A stretch of DNA of 64,000 nucleotides from assembly GCA_025060395.1 (NCBI GenBank), contig JANXCC010000008.1, forward strand, positions 1 through 64,000, written 5' to 3'. Made by a program: the position numbers and the translations under genes. Below are positions 28,517 through 36,954 of this stretch, in pieces; position 1 is the stretch's first letter, and each line of letters opens with the position of its first letter. Below the pieces are notes generated by a model. That model saw only the letters and a list, made by a program, of their open reading frames with translations, was not told the DNA's origin and searched no databases. The DNA comes from Candidatus Bipolaricaulota bacterium. Lineage in GTDB: Bacteria > Bipolaricaulota > Bipolaricaulia > RBG-16-55-9 > DRXL01.

Positions 28517-29137
28517 ATGGGACGCTATACCGGATCGAAGTGTCGTTTATGTCGGCGTGAGGGAGAGAAGCTCTTTCTCAAGGGCGAGAAGTGCTACACC
28601 GACAAATGCCCGGTGGAACGCCGGCCCTATGCGCCAGGGATGCACCAGCGCAAGTTTGGCAAGCTCAGCCAATACGGGATTCGTCTGCGTGAGAAGCAAA
28701 AAGCCAAGAGAATCTATGGGCTGCGCGAGGAGCAATTTAGAAGATACGTGGAGCGGGCCAAGCGCGTTAAGGGCGTCACCGGCGATTTCCTACTGGAACT
28801 CTTGGAGAGGCGCTTGGACAACGTGATCTATCGAGCAGGCCTAGCCGTGTCGCGCGATCAGGCCCGACAATTAGTGACTCACGGGCACTTTATGGTCAAC
28901 GATCGCAGCGTGAATATCCCTTCGTTCTTGGTCCGTCCGGGGGATATTATCACGCTCAAGCCCAACTCGGCTCAGAAGCCTGGTATAAAAGCTTTGCTAG
29001 AGGCCAAGGGACGCGGGACGGTTCCGGCCTGGCTGGAGCGGGTGGATGGGCGGATCCAAGTTCTCGATCGCCCTAAGGTCGATCAGCTCGAACATAAACT
29101 GAATATGCAGCTGATCGTCGAGTTCTACTCTCGCTAA
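28517..29137 (+). CDS. rpsD: 30S ribosomal protein S4, zinc type
   Basis: 206 residues. The N-terminus has C9, C12, C26 and C31 (C+ form), then [40 protein letters not shown] and the S4 RNA-binding domain ([20 protein letters not shown]). Nucleates 30S assembly. Confidence 0.97.
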   Translation: MGRYTGSKCRLCRREGEKLFLKGEKCYTDKCPVERRPYAPGMHQRKFGKLSQYGIRLREKQKAKRIYGLREEQFRRYVERAKRVKGVTGDFLLELLERRLDNVIYRAGLAVSRDQARQLVTHGHFMVNDRSVNIPSFLVRPGDIITLKPNSAQKPGIKALLEAKGRGTVPAWLERVDGRIQVLDRPKVDQLEHKLNMQLIVEFYSR

Positions 29138-29155
29138 TGCCAGAGAAGGGGGACT

Positions 29156-30082
29156 ATGCGCGCAGAGCTCGTAAAGCCCAAGATTAAAGTAGAGAGTTTG
29201 ACTCCATATCGAGGGGTTTTTATCGTCGAACCGTTGGAACGTGGCTATGGCACGACGGTGGGGAATGCTTTGCGGCGAGTTCTGCTCTCATCTATTCCCG
29301 GGGCCGCGGTGACTCGGGTGCGCTTTGAGGGCAAATATCACGAATATGATACGATTGAGGGCGTGAAAGAGAGCGTCTTAGAGATCATTTTGAATCTCAA
29401 GGAGATCGCGTTTCGCCTGACGGACGGGGAGCCAAAGCACGTTTATATTCAGCATGAGGGGGAGGGGGTGGTACGAGCCGGGGATTTGGAGTTGCCTCGG
29501 GGCTTAGAAGTGATGAATCCCGACCATGTGATCGCGACGGTCGCTGCCAATGGGCGATTAGTCATCGACATGGAAGTAGAGCCTGGGGTGGGATACCGCC
29601 CGGCGGAGCGCAACAAGAAGGGGGATATGCCCCTGGGGATCATCGCTGTAGACTCGGACTTTTCCCCAGTCAAGCGCGTCAATTTCAAGGTTGAGCCAAC
29701 GCGCGTGGGCGAACGCACTGATTATGACCGCCTGATCCTAGAGGTGGAGACCAACGGAGGGGTTCGCCCTGAAGAAGCGTTGCAGCAAGCCTCGCAGATC
29801 CTCATTAGCCACTTCGAGCTGTTCACGCTGCCGCTTGGGGCTGCGGAGCCAGTGCCTGCCGAGCCCGATGAGCTGCATAAGCGCTTAGAGGAGCTCGGAT
29901 TTGACAAGCGTGCATGTAACCTTCTAGAGACGAAGGGGGTCATCACCCTGAAGGACTTATTGCAGAAATCCAAAGAAGAGCTGCGAGATATTCACGGCTT
30001 TGGCGAAAAGACCCTCCAGAAGGTCATTGAGCGCGTCGAAGAGTTAGGATATCACTTGAAAGAGTCGGTGAAGCGGGGTTGA
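29156..30082 (+). CDS. rpoA: RNA polymerase subunit alpha
   Basis: 308 residues. N-terminal assembly domain with GYGTTVGNALRRVLLSSIPG. The C-terminal domain (about 245-305) has LGFDKRACNLLETKGVIT and DLLQKSKEELRDIHGFGEKT, the helix-hairpin-helix that contacts UP elements and activators. The linker is short (PAEPDELHK region). Penultimate gene of the cluster. Confidence 0.97.
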   Translation: MRAELVKPKIKVESLTPYRGVFIVEPLERGYGTTVGNALRRVLLSSIPGAAVTRVRFEGKYHEYDTIEGVKESVLEIILNLKEIAFRLTDGEPKHVYIQHEGEGVVRAGDLELPRGLEVMNPDHVIATVAANGRLVIDMEVEPGVGYRPAERNKKGDMPLGIIAVDSDFSPVKRVNFKVEPTRVGERTDYDRLILEVETNGGVRPEEALQQASQILISHFELFTLPLGAAEPVPAEPDELHKRLEELGFDKRACNLLETKGVITLKDLLQKSKEELRDIHGFGEKTLQKVIERVEELGYHLKESVKRG

Positions 30083-30088
30083 GATGGT

Positions 30089-30442
30089 ATGTGGCATCAG
30101 AAGAAATTTCGTAAGCTCAATCGAGCGCCCGCTCATCGGAAGGCGCTCTTAGCGAATATTGTGAAAGAGCTGATTGAGCACGGCAAGGTCGACACGACCG
30201 TCGCTCGGGCGAAGGAGGGAGCGCGCTTAGCTGAGCGGTTGATTACGTGGGCAAAGCGGAATGATCTCCATGCACGACGTCTCGTCTTCTCGGTGCTTCA
30301 AGACCCTGATCTCACTGATAAGCTCTTTGCAGAGGTGGCCCCGAAGTTTGTTGGGCGCGCTGGAGGCTATACTCGCGTGCTCAAGCTCCCCCCGCGCCAG
30401 GGCGATGGTGCCGACTTGGCCCGCCTGATGTGGGTCAGCTAG
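30089..30442 (+). CDS. rplQ: 50S ribosomal protein L17
   Basis: 117 residues. KKFRKLNRAPAHRKALLANI, VDTTVARAKEGARLAERLIT, and GGYTRVLKLPPRQGDGADLA. Last gene of the translation cluster. Its TAG interlocks with the TAG of the convergent amidase gene in the palindrome CTAG; no terminator is visible. Confidence 0.96.
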   Translation: MWHQKKFRKLNRAPAHRKALLANIVKELIEHGKVDTTVARAKEGARLAERLITWAKRNDLHARRLVFSVLQDPDLTDKLFAEVAPKFVGRAGGYTRVLKLPPRQGDGADLARLMWVS

Positions 30443-31059
30443 AACTGAGAGCGAAGGAAGCTCTCTATGCCCTCTAAGATCGCGCGGGCTAAGCGCCTCT
30501 GATACGCTAGGTGATTGAGGCGACGTGCCTCTTGGGGATTGGAGAGAAAGCCTAGATTGACCTGCACAGCGGGTATATTGAAGCGTCGTAGCCAGAGTGG
30601 GGCGCTCTTCGTTCCCCAACTTACGGTGGGCACCGCTATGCTGTGTCGTAATGCTTCGGCGAGGGCCAACGCCGCCGGAGTCGCTTTGGTCGGTACAAGT
30701 ATCGTGATCCCGTGCATCCGGGGATCATACGAGAAATCTAGATGCAGGCTGATACATAGATGAGCATCTTGAGCGTTTTGTACGCGCTCTTTGGGCGAGA
30801 GATAGCGGTCATCGTGGCGCGTCAATATGATTTTTATATGAGGAAAATCTACGGCTTCCAGGGCGATCAGATGCGCGACTTTCAGCACTATATCTTTCTC
30901 GACGAGGTTATCTATCCCGATGCCGCCGGTATCGTCGCCCCCGTGTCCGGCGTCTATAGCAACGGTGATCGACGGGGGCTGGGCTGCTCCCCAGGTCCCA
31001 ACCAGAACGATTATCAGAAGCCCAAGACCAATCACGCGCCTCGCTTGACAGATCATCAT
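30439..31059 (-). CDS. N-acetylmuramoyl-L-alanine amidase (Amidase_3) with altered catalytic residue
   Basis: 206 residues: a signal anchor (VIGLGLLIIVLVGTWGAAQ) followed by one Amidase_3 domain, which cleaves the amide between muramic acid and the stem peptide. Zinc ligands are present: H in IDAGHGG, E in LVEKDIVLK, H in ISLHLDF. The catalytic glutamate normally found in the V-E-x-G-F-L-S-N motif is asparagine here (AVQVNLGFLSN). It could be a weakened enzyme, a wall-binding protein, or use another base. The start codon sits nine bases after a TATAAT box. Confidence 0.83.
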   Translation of the reverse strand: MMICQARRVIGLGLLIIVLVGTWGAAQPPSITVAIDAGHGGDDTGGIGIDNLVEKDIVLKVAHLIALEAVDFPHIKIILTRHDDRYLSPKERVQNAQDAHLCISLHLDFSYDPRMHGITILVPTKATPAALALAEALRHSIAVPTVSWGTKSAPLWLRRFNIPAVQVNLGFLSNPQEARRLNHLAYQRRLARAILEGIESFLRSQF

Positions 31060-31073
31060 TTAGAGTTTATTAT
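31045..31073 (+). promoter_or_regulatory. Promoter of the PpiC-TPR gene
   Basis: TTGACA, 17-base spacer, TATTAT. Predicted start near 31080, about 60 bases before the ATG. Its -35 lies inside the amidase gene's 5' end and its -10 overlaps the amidase -10 on the other strand. Confidence 0.75.
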
Positions 31074-31074
31074 A
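31069..31074 (-). promoter_or_regulatory. -10 box of the amidase gene, overlapping the divergent promoter
   Basis: TATAAT on the minus strand, nine bases from the ATG at 31059. It shares five bases with the plus-strand TATTAT. The -35 is weak. Confidence 0.5.
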
Positions 31075-31139
31075 CAAGAATACCGAGGCCTCAAAGAAAT
31101 CGGTAGGATCTCTTTTCATTCACCTCGAGGTGAACAGTG

Positions 31140-34100
31140 ATGTATACGATACGCAAGCTCGTTGAGAAATACGGAAAGTACGTGATCTGGACCGTAGTCA
31201 TCGGTTTCGTGATCGGAGCCGTGATCGTCTTCTCACCGTATACGTTTACTCCCGGCGCGCGCAATATCCCAAAGGAAGAAGATGTCGTGCTTGTCGTCAA
31301 TGGGGAGAAGATTGGGAAAGATCAGTACGAGCGAGCCTATCAAGAGATCCTTAACGAACACCGCCAGTTCAACCCAGAGATCGAAAAGACCCTAGAAGGG
31401 CCCGATGGGGCATACAGAAAACTACAATGGCGTGCTCAGGCGATTGATCGTCTCATTGAAAGGACCATCAAAGATCAAGAGAGCCGTAAGCGTGGCATCA
31501 GCGTTCCCTCCAAGAAGCTCGATGGGCGCTACAAGAAAGAGTATGAGAGTCTCTTGATAATGCTGCGCCAGCGCTACGGCATTGACGAGAAGGAATTAGC
31601 GCGTCTCCTTCGGGAACGTGGGAGCTCGCTCCAAGCCTACCAGCGTCAGATCCGTGATCAAGCCGCAGCGCAACTTAAAGAAGAGCTGCTGGAAGAAGCC
31701 GTCGTTGGCCCAATAGAAGCCACTAACGCCCAGCTCCTAGAGTTCATCGAGCAGAACAAGACGCGCTATATCAACGATATCTTGGGGTACATTCAGCCTA
31801 CGACAACTGAGCTCCAGGCATACTTTGAAGCCAACAGAGAGAGATATGCTACCCCTGAAGTGAAGGCGCGACATATTTTAATTAGAGTTGATGAGAACGC
31901 CTCTGAAGAACAAGTTGCCCAGGCCAAGAAGAAGATCGAGGGCATTAAGAAAGAACTGGATAAGGGAGCGGACTTCGCTGAGATCGCCAAGAAATATTCT
32001 GATGACAAGAGCAACGCCGAGAACGGCGGCGACTTGGGCTGGTTCGGCAGGGGCGTCATGGTCAAAGAATTTGAAGACGCTGCGTTTGCGCTCGATATCG
32101 GGAAGATCAGCGAGCCAGTGCGTACCCGCTACGGCTTCCATCTCATTAAAGTTGAAGACAAGCGCGTGCGTACGTTCGAGCAAGCGCAATCAGACGTGCG
32201 CCGCGATTGGATAAGAGAGAAAGAAGAGACACTCTTTGCTCAATGGCTGGAGGCAGCTAAGCAAGGAAACTTCCTTGAGCGAGTGCGCTTGAGCCGAATC
32301 TTCATCCCCCTGGCGCCCGATGCTCCCGAAGACGAGCTGATCTCAGCCCGCAAGCGCCTCCAAGAAGCCAAAGACAAACTCAAGGTCGAGGGCGCCTCGT
32401 TCTCAGACATCGTCCGAGAGTATTCCCAAGATCCAGACTTCAAGGATCGTCTCGGCGATATGGGCTATCTCACCGTGACAGATTTGCCCAAGGAGCTTCA
32501 GGAGGCTCTAACTCAGCTTCAAGTCGGGCAGCTCAGCGATCTCATCCAGACGGCTCAAGGGTTGTGGCTTATCCGGCTTGAGGACCGCAAGAGCTGGGAG
32601 ACAGTCAAAGAGAGCATCGCGAGCGACTATCGCGTGCGCCAGCGCGTCCAGCGATTTGAAGAATGGCTCAAGCAGGCGAAAGCTTCCGCGCAGATCGAGT
32701 TGCGCTTGCCGTTGATCGCAGCGTATCAACTAGAGCAGCAAGAGAAGATTGATGAGGCTATTGCGGCGTATGAGCGACTACTCCAAGGAGGAACTCTGGC
32801 AGAGGATGAACTCGGAAGATATCTGGACTATTACATTGCGCGGCTGTACCAAGTGAAGCTGCGCCAAGCCGAGCAGGAGAAGGCTGAGCTTGAAAAGCAG
32901 GAGAACATTGAAAACAAGCAAGCCAAGCTCCAAGAGCTCGAGCAGAAGATCAAAGAATATCGTCAGAAAGCCGTGCAGCACCTCTTGGAGATAGCCAAAT
33001 CGGGGGAGGCGGACAGGAGCTTCTACGATCAGCTCCTGGCCCTCGACCCCGATAACCCCCAAGCGCACTATCAGTACGGGCTCTATTTATTCACTGCAGG
33101 TGACCAGGAGAGCATTCAGACCTCGATCAAGATGACCAAGCGGGCTACGGAACTAGCTCCCGACGATCCTGGTCCGCTCCGGCTCTATGGACACCTTATG
33201 ATGTCTCTGAAGAACTATGCAGTAGCTCTCGAATACTATCAGAAAGCTCTAGAGAAACTCGATCCTGAGAAGGACAAGGCCGCAATCCGCACAGTGAAGC
33301 GGAAGATGGCTGAGGCGTACTTTGGCCTAGAGGAGTGGGACAAGGCCGAGGCCCTCTATGCGGAATTGCGTGAGCACGAGCTCAAGGAACGGGGCTATGA
33401 TGACCCCCGCATCGTAACGGCTCTGGCCGATATCGCTCTCAAGAAGGGCGATCCCGAACGTGCAGCCTCGTTGTATCTAGAATCGCTCAAGCTAGAAAAC
33501 AACCCCAACGTGCGCCTGAAGCTTGGGCGAGTTTATGAGACGCTGGGAGATTTTGAGAAAGCCTCTGCGCAGTATAGCTACGTGATCAAAGAGTCGCCCT
33601 ATCTCGCTGAAGCATACATGGCGTTGGGGGATTTACAGCGCAAGCAAGGCAAGAGTGAAGATGCTCTCAAGAACTATCGCGAGGGCTTCAAGCGCACGGC
33701 AGCGGCGGAGTTGCGCGAGCAACTTGGCGAGCGCATCGTCGAGCTTGATCCGAAAGATTTCGAGACGCGCTTCCAGCTCGCAAAGCTGTATCAGAAGCAG
33801 CATATCTTCGAGTCCGCCGTGCGACACTATACAGCGATCTTGGAACAAGGTCCGACTCCTGAGCAGGCACTCAACGCGTACTTAGGGCTCGGGGATGTTG
33901 CTGTCGGCCGCGCCGACTATGAGCAAGCAAAGCATCACTATAAGTCTGCTCTTGCCGTGGCGACGACCGACGACCAGAAGAAGAATCTCTATCAGAAGAT
34001 CCTTGAGGCGGAGCGCTCGCTGGTCGGGAGTGAGGGCAAGCTTGGAGAAGACGGGCTCGAGGCGCTGTATCAGCTCGCGGTCATCGCTCGCAACCAGCAG

Positions 34101-34658
34101 AAGCTCGCTGATATGCGCGAGCAGCTCGAGAAGCTCAAGGAGCAGAACCCCAATTATAGGGCGACCGAAGTCGCCCAGATGCTCTACGAAGTGACGGGCA
34201 AATGGAGCGATGACAAGCCTGGTATGCCCGTAGCGCTCCAAGAGTCTCGGCCTATCTCTCCAGGGCAAGAGCATGAGCCGTATAATTCGACTCCGCCGAC
34301 GTCGGGAGCCTATATCGACGGGGAGATCGTCTTTGGGGTACACCAAGAAGCGATTGCTGAAGGGCTGCAGGTGAGGGCGTTGCGCGGGGGCGCTGTGCTC
34401 ATTCAGTACGGCCCGGAGACCGATCCTTCGACCGTGACGGAGTTGACTAATCTCTTGAAGCGGCTGCAGAACGAGCACGCCGAAAAGTATTGTCGGCTGA
34501 TCCTCGCTCCATACGAGAAGCTGGAGCCAAAGCAGCTGGCGCTCACGGCGTGGGGCCGCATCGATAAGCTCTCATCATATGATGAGAGTCGCGTCCAAGG
34601 CTTCATCGACGAGTGGATCAACAAGGGTCCGGAGCAGATCCCTTGCGTTCACAAGTGA
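31140..34658 (+). CDS. Membrane-anchored foldase: SurA_N-like, two PpiC domains, TPR array, DUF3105-like C-terminus
   Basis: 1172 residues. A single N-terminal helix (VIWTVVIGFVIGAVIVFSPY) anchors it. SurA-N-like helices (about 45-225) begin VVLVVNGEKIGKDQYERAY. PpiC domain 1 is at 241-345 (ARHILIRVDENASEEQ, GGDLGWFGRGVMVKEFEDAA, YGFHLIKVED) and a more diverged PpiC 2 at 382-485 (LSRIFIPLA, GDMGYLTVTDLP). TPR repeats occupy about 530-990. The C-terminal 145 residues match DUF3105 (YNSTPPTSGAY, LTAWGRIDKLSSYDE, FIDEWINKGPE), but the usual HNLEHG is VRALRGG. Probably an extracytoplasmic chaperone. Heads an operon with mazG. ATG 31140 is preferred over the GTG just before it. Confidence 0.85.
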   Translation: MYTIRKLVEKYGKYVIWTVVIGFVIGAVIVFSPYTFTPGARNIPKEEDVVLVVNGEKIGKDQYERAYQEILNEHRQFNPEIEKTLEGPDGAYRKLQWRAQAIDRLIERTIKDQESRKRGISVPSKKLDGRYKKEYESLLIMLRQRYGIDEKELARLLRERGSSLQAYQRQIRDQAAAQLKEELLEEAVVGPIEATNAQLLEFIEQNKTRYINDILGYIQPTTTELQAYFEANRERYATPEVKARHILIRVDENASEEQVAQAKKKIEGIKKELDKGADFAEIAKKYSDDKSNAENGGDLGWFGRGVMVKEFEDAAFALDIGKISEPVRTRYGFHLIKVEDKRVRTFEQAQSDVRRDWIREKEETLFAQWLEAAKQGNFLERVRLSRIFIPLAPDAPEDELISARKRLQEAKDKLKVEGASFSDIVREYSQDPDFKDRLGDMGYLTVTDLPKELQEALTQLQVGQLSDLIQTAQGLWLIRLEDRKSWETVKESIASDYRVRQRVQRFEEWLKQAKASAQIELRLPLIAAYQLEQQEKIDEAIAAYERLLQGGTLAEDELGRYLDYYIARLYQVKLRQAEQEKAELEKQENIENKQAKLQELEQKIKEYRQKAVQHLLEIAKSGEADRSFYDQLLALDPDNPQAHYQYGLYLFTAGDQESIQTSIKMTKRATELAPDDPGPLRLYGHLMMSLKNYAVALEYYQKALEKLDPEKDKAAIRTVKRKMAEAYFGLEEWDKAEALYAELREHELKERGYDDPRIVTALADIALKKGDPERAASLYLESLKLENNPNVRLKLGRVYETLGDFEKASAQYSYVIKESPYLAEAYMALGDLQRKQGKSEDALKNYREGFKRTAAAELREQLGERIVELDPKDFETRFQLAKLYQKQHIFESAVRHYTAILEQGPTPEQALNAYLGLGDVAVGRADYEQAKHHYKSALAVATTDDQKKNLYQKILEAERSLVGSEGKLGEDGLEALYQLAVIARNQQKLADMREQLEKLKEQNPNYRATEVAQMLYEVTGKWSDDKPGMPVALQESRPISPGQEHEPYNSTPPTSGAYIDGEIVFGVHQEAIAEGLQVRALRGGAVLIQYGPETDPSTVTELTNLLKRLQNEHAEKYCRLILAPYEKLEPKQLALTAWGRIDKLSSYDESRVQGFIDEWINKGPEQIPCVHK

Positions 34659-34666
34659 GAGCACGT

Positions 34667-35332
34667 ATGGAGGCGCGCGCGGAGCTGGAGCTGCGTTCTT
34701 TAGTGGAACTCGTTGCACATTTGCGCTCGGAGCGCGGCTGCCCTTGGGATCGGGCCCAGACCCATGGGTCGCTGAAGAATCTTCTCGTCGAAGAGGCCTA
34801 CGAGACGGTTGCGGCCATCGAGTCTGGTGACAGCCAAGAGCTGCAAGATGAGCTGGGCGACCTGCTCTTGCATGTTGCGTTTCATGTCCAGATCGCGCAG
34901 GAGCAGGGAGCATTTACGCTCCAAGATGTGCTCCAAGGGATCTATACCAAGGTGCTTCGGCGGCATCCTCATGTCTTTGGAACAGAAGTCACCCAAGATA
35001 TAGAAGAGATCAAGGGGCGCTGGGAGGAGATCAAGCGTCGGGAGGGGCGAAGGCTTTCGGTCAAGACGGCTTTGCCAGCTCTTCTGGAGGCGCGCAAGCT
35101 CCAAGAACGCGCGGGGCAATCAAATAGAGCGCTTGCGGTGCAACCCTCGCCCATCATCGCAGAACTTTTGGGAAAGCCTGATGAGCAGCGTCTTGGCGAG
35201 GTGCTCTTCGAGATCGTGGCACGGGCGCGCCAACTTGGGCTGGATCCGGAGCTGGCACTCAAGCGCTTTAACGCCCAGTTTGCCCGTGAGATCGAAGAAA
35301 AACTTGCAGATAGCCATGCTCGACCTGAGTGA
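34667..35332 (+). CDS. mazG: MazG nucleoside triphosphate pyrophosphohydrolase
   Basis: 221 residues; hydrolyses (d)NTPs to NMP and pyrophosphate, a house-cleaning enzyme. SERGCPWDRAQTHGSLKNLL and VEEAYETVAAIE carry the metal-binding E-E-x-x-E and later D residues (LQDELGDLLLHVAFH). A second MazG repeat follows (LGEVLFEIVARARQLGLDPE). Start at ATG 34667; a GTG at 34655 overlapping the previous stop is an alternative. The 3' end overlaps the next gene by 17 bases. Confidence 0.9.
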   Translation: MEARAELELRSLVELVAHLRSERGCPWDRAQTHGSLKNLLVEEAYETVAAIESGDSQELQDELGDLLLHVAFHVQIAQEQGAFTLQDVLQGIYTKVLRRHPHVFGTEVTQDIEEIKGRWEEIKRREGRRLSVKTALPALLEARKLQERAGQSNRALAVQPSPIIAELLGKPDEQRLGEVLFEIVARARQLGLDPELALKRFNAQFAREIEEKLADSHARPE

Positions 35333-35576
35333 TCTACCGCCTCCTCGCGAAGCGCTCACAGTCTACGTTGAGATTTCCGAAAAAGACGTGCATTTCTTCG
35401 ACAGCGCCCTCAAGGCCTTCAACCATCGCGTCACCCCACGCCGCGACGCTAGGCTCATCAACGGAAAGCTCTACTATAAAAGTTATGTCGCGCCGGACTT
35501 TTGGCCGGAGATCCAAAGTCTGCTCGAGACGTTGCGGCGGTATATAGAGATTGGGGAGATCAAGGTCGAGCCGTGA
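35316..35576 (+). CDS. DUF4911-like small protein
   Basis: 86 residues. The pattern TVYVEISEKDVHFFDSALKA, R-x-x-x-x-x-x-x-G-K, YVAPDFWPEIQSLLETLRR resembles DUF4911, a small alpha/beta domain of unknown function. The ATG lies within mazG and its stop overlaps the yqeG start as GTGA, so the three are translationally coupled. The family assignment is from memory of its pattern and is moderate. Confidence 0.6.
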   Translation: MLDLSDLPPPREALTVYVEISEKDVHFFDSALKAFNHRVTPRRDARLINGKLYYKSYVAPDFWPEIQSLLETLRRYIEIGEIKVEP

Positions 35577-36112
35577 AGCGCCTGCTGCGGGCTCTCTGTC
35601 CTGATGAGATATATCCTTCGGTCTACGCGATTGACTACGGGCGTTTATGGCGTTCGGGGTATCGGGCCTTGATCTTCGACATAGATAACACGTTGGGGGA
35701 GTGGGGCTGTCGCGCTGTGCCAGAATCCGCCTATGCTTTGGTGAGTGAGCTCAGCAGCTTAGGCTTTGCCGTGGGATTTCTCAGTAATAATAGCGGGGAA
35801 GATCGATCTCAGCTCAAGGCGCAGTTGGGATCTTGGCCTGTGCTCTGGCGCGCGGGCAAGCCCCGCGTCCATGGCTATAAAAATATCTTGACCTTGCTGA
35901 GGGCAAAAGAGACGGAGGCCGTGATGATCGGGGATCAGCTCTTTACGGACATCTGGGGAGCGAAGCGAGCGGGACTCTATGCGATCCTCGTGGCTCCAGT
36001 CAGTCCGGCTTCCGATTCGCTGTGGGCAAAGCTAAGGCGTCCTGCAGAGCGCCTTCTTCTCAAGCTATTCTCCCGAGAGAATTCGCCCCACCACTATGCC
36101 GATGATCGTTAA
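35573..36112 (+). CDS. YqeG-family HAD phosphatase
   Basis: 179 residues from a GTG overlapping the previous stop. HAD motif I is FDIDNTLGEWG, motif II LSNNSG, motif III/IV MIGDQLFTDIWGAKRAG. This matches the YqeG (HAD-IIIA) group, some members of which act as phosphatidylglycerophosphatases in lipid synthesis. Last gene of the mazG operon. Its 3' end overlaps a convergent membrane-protein gene by 48 bases. Confidence 0.85.
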   Translation: MKRLLRALCPDEIYPSVYAIDYGRLWRSGYRALIFDIDNTLGEWGCRAVPESAYALVSELSSLGFAVGFLSNNSGEDRSQLKAQLGSWPVLWRAGKPRVHGYKNILTLLRAKETEAVMIGDQLFTDIWGAKRAGLYAILVAPVSPASDSLWAKLRRPAERLLLKLFSRENSPHHYADDR

Positions 36113-36433
36113 GAAGAATATCGAGAGAGATCCCCACCACACCGACCGGAGGAGCAACTCTGGAGCCGTGGCTGCGATTTCGACATTCGGCAGATAGATC
36201 GCTAAGAAGAGCGTTATGGTGCCTACAAGAGTGATAGAGAGAGCCAAGAAGAGCCCCTCCTGAACCTCTCTGACAAGCAGTCCCACGCTGAACCCCACAA
36301 GGGCTACGAGCGCGTAGGCGATGTTCCCTGGCACTGGAGAAAAGTCAAATAACTCATGGGTTTGCAAGGCTGAGCTTGCTCCTGCGGCGATGCCGGCCGT
36401 GAGAGCCAAGAGGAGCCACCGGATGAATTTCAT
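36065..36433 (-). CDS. Small integral membrane protein, unknown
   Basis: 122 residues with about four hydrophobic helices (WLLLALTAGIAAGASSA, IAYALVALVGFSVGLLV, LFLALSITLVGTITLFLAIY, LSIFFLTIIGIVVGRIL). No family recognised. The start overlaps the previous stop (ATGA), so it is the last gene of the peptide ABC transporter operon. Confidence 0.65.
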   Translation of the reverse strand: MKFIRWLLLALTAGIAAGASSALQTHELFDFSPVPGNIAYALVALVGFSVGLLVREVQEGLFLALSITLVGTITLFLAIYLPNVEIAATAPELLLRSVWWGSLSIFFLTIIGIVVGRILSGE

Positions 36434-36954
36434 TCTCCCTCCTTGGGGATCGTGAAGACGCCTACCACAGGGATCTTCTTGCGCTCTTCTCTCTTGGGCA
36501 GCTGAAACATCACGAGGGCAACCCCTTGGAAGAGAAGTGCTGTCTCCTCAGATGCTTCTTGAAGACGCTGTAACTTTTCAAAATGAGAGCCCCGAATAAT
36601 GGCCTCAAGAGGGACTTCAGTAACAGATTTCAGCGGGATCTGAACATCTCCGCTGGTGTAGTATCCTAGGTGCACGCTTTGGTCGGCGCTGTATATGTGC
36701 CAATCTAAGAGCTCTAACGACGCTGCGATCTTCTGAGTAGTCATGGTCACGGTCACTGTCCAGCGGAAGCGCGCTTCTTGAGGAGCGACTTGGTCTACGT
36801 CTGTTAGATGCACAGTCAACTGAATCCCTTGGAGCGCTTCGCGGAATGTCTGGTAGCTTTGCTCAGTCAGAGCAAGCAAGATCACCGAGACGACGAGCGA
36901 GATCGTGAGTAGGCCGATCCCTAGGGGATATCGCCACGGGCGTTCAGATCTCAT
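36430..36954 (-). CDS. Membrane-anchored protein with LEA/WHy-like domain
   Basis: 174 residues from the ATG at 36954, overlapping the ATPase stop by 11 bases. One helix (YPLGIGLLTISLVVSVILLA) is followed by a beta-rich domain: FRWTVTVTMTTQKIAASLEL, LDWHIYSADQSVHLGYYTSG, and VQIPLKSVTEVPLEAIIRGS. The run of alternating strands, a short tyrosine strand and a late V-x-V strand resembles LEA_2/WHy domains. Tentative. An upstream in-frame start at 37044 would overlap the ATPase by 100 bases and is disfavoured. Confidence 0.6.
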   Translation of the reverse strand: MRSERPWRYPLGIGLLTISLVVSVILLALTEQSYQTFREALQGIQLTVHLTDVDQVAPQEARFRWTVTVTMTTQKIAASLELLDWHIYSADQSVHLGYYTSGDVQIPLKSVTEVPLEAIIRGSHFEKLQRLQEASEETALLFQGVALVMFQLPKREERKKIPVVGVFTIPKEGE

